Made by a program: the position numbers and the translations under genes
Source: Dallia pectoralis
Lineage: Eukaryota; Chordata; Actinopteri; Esociformes; Umbridae
Assembly (NCBI GenBank): GCA_029465975.1
Contig: CM055728.1
Span: 20,579,133 to 20,643,132, forward strand
DNA: 64,000 bases
Direction: 5' to 3'
Shown: positions 59,949 to 64,000 of the stretch, piece after piece
Layout of the letters: each line of letters begins with the position of its first letter
Numbering within the stretch: position 1 is the first letter of the stretch
Notes under the pieces: model-generated
The model's database searches: none
What the model was told of the DNA's origin: nothing
The model's input: the letters and a program-made list of their open reading frames with translations, nothing else

Positions 59949-62900
59949 CTAGGACGGGATCGGGGACAGTGAGTGGGACGGGAACGACGACAGTGGAAAG
60001 GACGGGATCGGGGACAGTGACAAGGACGGGACCAAGGACAGGTACACTGGAGACGGGGACGGGCTCGGAGACGGGGAAGGGCTCGGAGACGGGGAAGGGC
60101 TCGGAGACGGGGAAGGGCTCGGAGACGGGGAAGGGCTCGGAGACGGGGAAGGGCTCGGAGACGGGGAAGGGCTCCGAGACGGGGAAGGGCTCCGAGACGG
60201 GGAAGGGCTCCGAGACGGGGAAGGGCTCCGAGACGGGGAAGGGCTCCGAGACGGGGAAGGGCTCCGAGACGGGGAAGGGCTCCGAGACGGGGAAGGGCTC
60301 CGGGACGGGGAAGGGATCCGAGACGGGGAAGGGCTCCGAGACGGGGAAGGGCTCCGAGACGGGGAAGGGCTCCGAGACGGGGAAGGGCTCCGAGACGGGG
60401 AAGGGCTCCGAGACGGGGAAGGGCTCCGAGACGGGGAAGGGCTCCGAGACGGGGAAGGGCTCCGAGACGGGGAAGGGCTCGGAGACGGGGAAGGGCTCCG
60501 AGACGGGGAAGGGCTCCGAGACGGGGAAGGGCTCCGAGACGGGGAAGGGCTCCGAGACGGGGAAGGGCTCACAGGGGGCGGAGACAGGCTCACAGGGGGC
60601 GGAGACAGGCTCACAGGGGGCTGAGACAGGCTCACAGGGGGCTGAGACAGGCTCACAGGGGGCTGAGACAGGCTCACAGGGGGCTGAGACAGGCTCACAG
60701 GGGGCTGAGACAGGCTCACAGGGGGCTGAGACAGGCTCACAGGGGGCTGAGACAGGCTCACAGGGGGCTGAGACAGGCTCACAGGGGGCTGAGACAGGCT
60801 CACAGGGGCTGAGACAGGCTCACAGGGGGCTGAGACAGGCTCACAGGGGGCTGAGACAGGCTCACAGGGGGCTGAGACAGGCTCACAGGGGGCTGAGACA
60901 GGCTCACAGGGGGCTGAGACAGGCTCACAGGGGGCTGAGACAGGCTCACAGGGGGCTGAGACAGGCTCACAGGGGGCTGAGACAGGCTCACAGGGGGCTG
61001 AGACAGGCTCACAGGGGGCTGAGACAGGCTCACAGGGGGCTGAGACAGGCTCACAGGGGGCTGAGACAGGCTCACAGGGGGCTGAGACAGGCTCACAGGG
61101 GGCTGAGACAGGCTCACAGGGGGCTGAGACAGGCTCACAGGGGGCTGAGACAGGCTCACAGGGGGCTGAGACAGGCTCACAGGGGGCTGAGACAGGCTCA
61201 CAGGGGGCTGAGACAGGCTCACAGGGGGCTGAGACAGGCTCACAGGGGGCTGAGACAGGCTCACAGGGGGCTGAGACAGGCTCACAGGGGGCTGAGACAG
61301 GCTCACAGGGGGCTGAGACAGGCTCACAGGGGGCTGAGACAGGCTCACAGGGGGCGGAGACAGGCTCACAGGGGGCGGAGACAGGCTCACAGGGGGCGGA
61401 GACAGGCTCACAGGGGGCGGAGACAGGCTCACAGGGGGCGGAGACAGGCTCACAGGGGGCGGAGACAGGCTCACAGGGGGCGGAGACAGGCTCACAGGGG
61501 GCGGAGACAGGCTCACAGGGGGCGGAGACAGGCTCACAGGGGGCGGAGACAGGCTCACAGGGGGCGGAGACAGGCTCACAGGGGGCGGAGACAGGCTCAC
61601 AGGGGGCGGAGACAGGCTCACAGGGGGCGGAGACAGGCTCACAGGGGGCGGAGACAGGCTCACAGGGGGCGGAGACAGGCTCACAGGGGGCGGAGACAGG
61701 CTCACAGGGGGCTGAGACAGGCTCACAGGGGGCTGAGACAGGCTCACAGGGGGCTGAGACAGGCTCACAGGGGGCTGAGACAGGCTCACAGGGGGCGGAG
61801 ACAGGCTCACAGGGGGCGGAGACAGGCTCACAGGGGGCGGAGACAGGCTCACAGGGGGCGGAGACAGGCTCACAGGGGGCGGAGACAGGCTCACAGGGGG
61901 CGGAGACAGGCTCACAGGGGGCGGAGACAGGCTCACAGGGGGCGGAGACAGGCTCACAGGGGGCGGAGACAGGCTCACAGGGGGCGGAGACAGGCTCACA
62001 GGGGGCGGAGACAGGCTCACAGGGGGCGGAGACAGGCTCAGGGTACCGGTCAGAATACCGGTCAGGACACCGGTCAGGACACCGGTCAGGATACCGGTCA
62101 GGATACCGGTCAGGCTCAGGATACCGGTCAGGATACCGGTCAGGCTCAGGATACCGGTCAGGATACCGGTCAGGCTCAGGATACCGGTCAGGATACCGGT
62201 CAGGATACCGGTCAGGATACCGGTCAGGCTCAGGATACCGGTCAGGATACCGGTCAGGATACCGGTCAGGATACCGGTCAGGATACCGGTCAGGCTCGGG
62301 GTACCGGTCAGGCCCGGGGTACCGGTCAGGGTCGGCAGGAGACCCAGTTTCGGGAAGGACAGAAAGACCGAACAGGACCTCCAATTCGGCCTCGGATCTG
62401 CGCCCCTCCCCCCCAAAAAAATTCCGGGGAATGTCCAGAAAAGGCAATGGCTCTACCTTCGAGCGGGGTGTGGGCAGGTGACGATACGGCAACTCGGCAG
62501 CCATCTTGGGCTGCGGGGTGTCAACCCTCCTGGGCTGTGGAGTGGCGGCCATCTTAGGTTGCTGGGTGTCAACCCTCCTGGGCTGTGGAGTGGCGGCCAT
62601 CTTGGCCCGCGGGTTGCCAGGAAGAGCTCCGGGAGGTAATGCGGTGCTCAGCCGCCGGATGTAGGCATCCCAGCCGTACTCATCCTCCGACTCCTCCGAC
62701 TCGTCCTCCCACTCCGACTCCGACTCCCACTCAGACTCCGACTCCCACTCAGACTCCGACTCAGGGCTGAGTGGCTCTCTCCCATGCCGCATGGCTCTAT
62801 AGTTCACCGGTACCCAGATGGGTGGTGGGGCGGATGGTCGTGGAGGAAGAGGTGGTCCAGGTCGAAACGCGCACCGGCGAAGATCAGCCGGTACCACGGC

Positions 62901-62963
62901 AGACTGTTCATCTCTCCCTGAACAGCCTTTCCTTCTCTGCTGCGTCCCTCTTGGTGGGAACAT
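59949..62963 (-). CDS. 1,004-codon repeat-built ORF of the LTR element
   Basis: Uninterrupted ATG-to-stop frame, function unknown, no known domain. Layout by residue: 1-65 basic/proline-rich head (MFPPRGTQQRRKGCSGRDEQ); about 68-97 acidic ESEWE repeats with DEYGWDAYIRRL; about 118-150 KMAATPQPRRVDT repeats; about 180-200 FLDIPRNFFGGEGRR; about 210-305 DRYPDRYPEP units; about 308-722 about 59 copies of EPVSAPC. At about 722 a 1-bp deletion shifts the frame and the same DNA repeat then encodes about 11 PPVSLSQ/P heptads. About 798-968 has about 28 SPSPSR units resembling an RS domain, then a Ser/Pro tail. Every unit is a multiple of 3 bp, so copy-number change keeps the frame. It could be a structural or accessory protein, or a frame kept open only by repeat composition; expression is unproven. 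Confidence 0.6.
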   Translation of the reverse strand: MFPPRGTQQRRKGCSGRDEQSAVVPADLRRCAFRPGPPLPPRPSAPPPIWVPVNYRAMRHGREPLSPESESEWESESEWESESEWEDESEESEDEYGWDAYIRRLSTALPPGALPGNPRAKMAATPQPRRVDTQQPKMAATPQPRRVDTPQPKMAAELPYRHLPTPRSKVEPLPFLDIPRNFFGGEGRRSEAELEVLFGLSVLPETGSPADPDRYPGPDRYPEPDRYPDRYPDRYPDRYPDRYPEPDRYPDRYPDRYPDRYPEPDRYPDRYPEPDRYPDRYPEPDRYPDRYPDRCPDRCPDRYSDRYPEPVSAPCEPVSAPCEPVSAPCEPVSAPCEPVSAPCEPVSAPCEPVSAPCEPVSAPCEPVSAPCEPVSAPCEPVSAPCEPVSAPCEPVSAPCEPVSAPCEPVSAPCEPVSAPCEPVSAPCEPVSAPCEPVSAPCEPVSAPCEPVSAPCEPVSAPCEPVSAPCEPVSAPCEPVSAPCEPVSAPCEPVSAPCEPVSAPCEPVSAPCEPVSAPCEPVSAPCEPVSAPCEPVSAPCEPVSAPCEPVSAPCEPVSAPCEPVSAPCEPVSAPCEPVSAPCEPVSAPCEPVSAPCEPVSAPCEPVSAPCEPVSAPCEPVSAPCEPVSAPCEPVSAPCEPVSAPCEPVSAPCEPVSAPCEPVSAPCEPVSAPCEPVSAPCEPVSAPCEPVSAPCEPVSAPCEPVSAPCEPVSAPCEPVSAPVSLSQPPVSLSQPPVSLSQPPVSLSQPPVSLSQPPVSLSQPPVSLSQPPVSLSQPPVSLSQPPVSLSPPPVSLSPPPVSPSPSRSPSPSRSPSPSRSPSPSRSPSPSPSPSPSRSPSPSRSPSPSRSPSPSRSPSPSRSPSPSRSPSPSRSPSPSRSPSPSRIPSPSRSPSPSRSPSPSRSPSPSRSPSPSRSPSPSRSPSPSRSPSPSRSPSPSPSPSPSPSPSPSPSPSPSPSPSPSPSPSPSPSPSPSPVYLSLVPSLSLSPIPSFPLSSFPSHSLSPIPS
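60060..60567. repeat. 18-bp minisatellite, about 28 copies (SPSPSR-coding)
   Basis: Unit GAGACGGGGAAGGGCTCC, with CTCG variants at the left edge and near 60,480. Translated on the minus strand it gives alternating SPSPSR. Confidence 0.95.
60568..62040. repeat. 21-bp minisatellite, about 70 copies
   Basis: Unit CTCACAGGGGGCGGAGACAG plus G, with a C/T variant (GGCGGAG versus GGCTGAG) arranged in blocks: about 2 C units, then a long T block to about 61,340, a C block to about 61,700, four T units, then C units to the end. One unit at about 60,797 lacks a G and causes the frame change in the ORF. Confidence 0.97.
62040..62330. repeat. 12-bp GGATACCGGTCA repeats (DRYP-coding)
   Basis: About 22 units of GGATACCGGTCA with GGCTC interruptions; each contains the palindrome ACCGGT. 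Encodes the DRYP/EPDRYP region of the ORF on the minus strand. Confidence 0.95.
62497..62605 (-). promoter_or_regulatory. Three YY1-type AAGATGGC motifs inside the LTR element ORF
   Basis: Minus-strand CCAAGATGGCTGCC (62,509-62,497 region), CTAAGATGGCCGCC (about 62,556-62,544) and CCAAGATGGCCGCC (about 62,605-62,592), spaced about 48 bp, each coinciding with a KMAA peptide repeat. AAGATGGCNGC is the YY1 consensus. They lie about 360-470 nt downstream of the LTR. Binding is inferred. Confidence 0.5.
62950..62963 (-). other. Probable self-primed primer-binding site overlapping the ATG
   Basis: Immediately after the 5' LTR and a GT dinucleotide, the minus strand reads ATGTTCCCACCAAG. The LTR minus strand at 63,197-63,184 reads CTTTGTGGGAACAT, complementary at 13 of 14 positions (10 contiguous). 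That segment sits about 27 nt downstream of a TATA-like box, i.e. at the expected RNA 5' end. In Tf1-type elements the first nucleotides of the transcript prime reverse transcription at such a site. No tRNA-type site beginning TGG is present. Inference. Confidence 0.55.
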
Positions 62964-62965
62964 AC

Positions 62966-63373
62966 TGTCACGACTGGCTCCCAGGCAGGTAGCACAGGTA
63001 GCAGGTAACGGACACAGGCGCAGAGAATTCTATTAATAATGTCTTTATTTCAAGACTCGGGCCGAACACTTCGGGTCTCGCACAAAAGAAGCACACAGAA
63101 GACCGTTTCGGTCACCGGATCAAACACTGGAGAAATACCGAAACGTACCCCATCGGTACGTACAGTCAAGCATGACATATATAATGTTCCCACAAAGCAG
63201 ACAGAGAAACCCCAGACTTAAATACATGCCTAATTGGCAAACCAGGCACAGGTGAGGACAGAGCACAGCTGCTGTCACTGTCCTTGATTGTCTCTCTCCT
63301 TGCCGACAAGGGGGAAGTGCCAATACGGGCCATAGAGGAAGGTAGAGGGAGGGATAGACCTCAGGTCCTCACA
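62966..63373 (-). repeat. LTR, upstream (5') copy with promoter and poly(A) signal
   Basis: 5' LTR in minus sense. TATTTAA at 63,224-63,218 would place the start of transcription near 63,197, and AATAAA at 63,049-63,044 would end R near 63,025. That gives U3 about 176 bp, R about 170 bp and U5 about 60 bp. A second TATATATG lies downstream of the proposed start (about 63,183). Small open frames within the LTR (60-67 codons, both strands) are present in both copies and are not convincing genes. Confidence 0.8.
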
Positions 63374-64000
63374 GTGTGATGTCATACCCATGGTAAACAG
63401 TCGGATATAACACACATATCAGCGTTCAGGATTGTAAGCACCTGGTTTATGAGAATATACCATAAATAAATCATAAATGTTTTCACTGCAGACAATAATC
63501 TTGCAAAAATACATAAAAATGTTAATCAATCTCCTAGGGTGAATAGACCTGAACCAAAGGTACAAATGGTCCTTTAATATATCCACGGGTCCCTTAAGAG
63601 AGGCGGCATGTCATTTAGAATTATCACCTGGATCGAAGGTAGGACCAGCTTGACCTATTTCTTGACTGAGGGCTGAGGCCTTCCAGAATAGACACATCAC
63701 CTCCTTTATCTCCTTCCTCTCTTTCTCTTTCCTGTTGACCACAAACACCTGTCAGAATCTTCTTCCTCTAGATTCTCCTGAAAGTTCCCAAGGGAATGTT
63801 TTAATAGGGTTGACATTCTCCCTGCTTGTCCTGGGGCTTCTCTTGTGTTTTATTTCTCACTGTATTTGTGGTTTTCTACGCAGTTAGATTTTATCTCCTG
63901 TTTCTTCTCCCAGCTGGCCGTGTCTCTGTCACCTTGCTGCTCTAGCAGGCTTGACTGATGGGTTATTGAGCCGGGACAGACAGATGCCCAGTGAAGGATT
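63374..64000. other. Window end, nothing recognised
   Basis: Flank of the LTR insertion and 600 bp of sequence without supported exon or repeat. Confidence 0.4.

Larger units (their letters stand above)
58763..63373 (-). mobile_element. Non-autonomous LTR retrotransposon with repeat-built ORF
   Basis: Two direct LTRs of 408 bp (58,763-59,170 and 62,966-63,373), which I read as identical, enclose 3.8 kb. LTRs start TGT and end ACA. Flanking pentamers ATGTG and GTGTG are a likely target duplication with one mismatch. Minus orientation is shown by a polypurine tract (AGAGGGGGGGG at 59,171-59,183 in minus sense) next to the 3' LTR. It is also shown by TATTTAA (63,224-63,218) followed by AATAAA (63,049-63,044) in the 5' LTR, and by the long ORF starting 2 nt inside that LTR. 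No gag zinc knuckle, protease, RT, RNase H or integrase is present, so another element must supply them. A probable self-primer (see primer-binding entry) points to a Ty3/gypsy chromovirus (Tf1/sushi-like) partner. Confidence 0.85.

Noticed and set aside
60060..62040. CRISPR-like repeat array
   Set aside because: Contiguous tandem repeats without unique spacers, in a eukaryotic genome; minisatellite.
60800..62416. 538-codon second minus-strand frame
   Set aside because: Shadow of the same 12-bp and 21-bp repeats; the 1,004-codon frame begins with a proper ATG at the LTR edge and has a non-repeat head.
59969..62557. 862-codon plus-strand frame (SETGKG and QAHRGLR repeats)
   Set aside because: Antisense to the retroelement's own promoter and ORF, lacks an ATG at its proposed start, and is open because the repeats have no stops on either strand.

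Overview
The window is vertebrate genomic DNA, almost certainly from a teleost fish. Coding exons are short, split by GT-AG introns and spread over kilobases. Introns and intergenic DNA carry fish-type Tc1/mariner, hAT and Harbinger-like elements, LINE relics, microsatellites and long minisatellites. I cannot fix the species from sequence alone; a pike- or salmonid-like genome is a guess. All gene names rest on protein-level recognition and no database search was run.

Three complete protein-coding genes occupy the middle. (1) ITCH (plus strand, promoter about 14.7-14.94 kb, CDS 21,711-33,221) is a C2-WW4-HECT ubiquitin ligase reconstructed as 23 coding exons and 886 residues, with every splice phase closing. 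(2) ZNF341 (minus strand, CDS 40,476-35,302, 15 coding exons, 811 residues) is a multi-C2H2 zinc-finger transcription factor, convergent with ITCH. (3) E2F1 (plus strand, CDS 42,338-44,415, 7 coding exons, 433 residues) is the cell-cycle transcription factor, divergent from ZNF341. Its upstream DNA holds a paired E2F-site module, and one intron looks like a U12-type intron starting ATATCCTTT. The three genes also lie near each other on human 20q11.2, so this is a conserved block. No shared pathway is implied by the neighbourhood.

Region by region: 0-14.6 kb is gene-free and holds LINE and Tc1 relics, a MITE, two minisatellites (3.5 and 8.35 kb) and a LINE-like unit with four tandem 5' monomers (12.2-13.4 kb). 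ITCH intron 1 is packed with hAT relics, including a hAT element nested inside another with target-site duplications still readable. A later ITCH intron carries a 35-bp minisatellite split by a Harbinger-type MITE. A near full-length but broken Tc1 element lies just 3' of the E2F1 stop. From 47 to 58.7 kb there is no gene; it holds minisatellites, a LINE 3' end, a GCAC/AC microsatellite and a 1.08-kb TA-flanked inverted-repeat element.

The most unusual object is at 58,763-63,373: an LTR retrotransposon in minus orientation with two 408-bp LTRs that look identical. It has no reverse transcriptase or integrase. Its interior is one 1,004-codon ORF built almost wholly of in-frame tandem repeats (acidic ESEWE, DRYP, about 70 heptads based on EPVSAPC, and about 28 SPSPSR units). 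The ORF's ATG lies 2 nt inside the LTR. The first 14 nt of the ORF are complementary (13/14) to an LTR segment located about 27 nt downstream of a TATA-like box. This suggests a self-primed, Tf1/sushi-like non-autonomous element in which the primer-binding site doubles as the start of the coding sequence.
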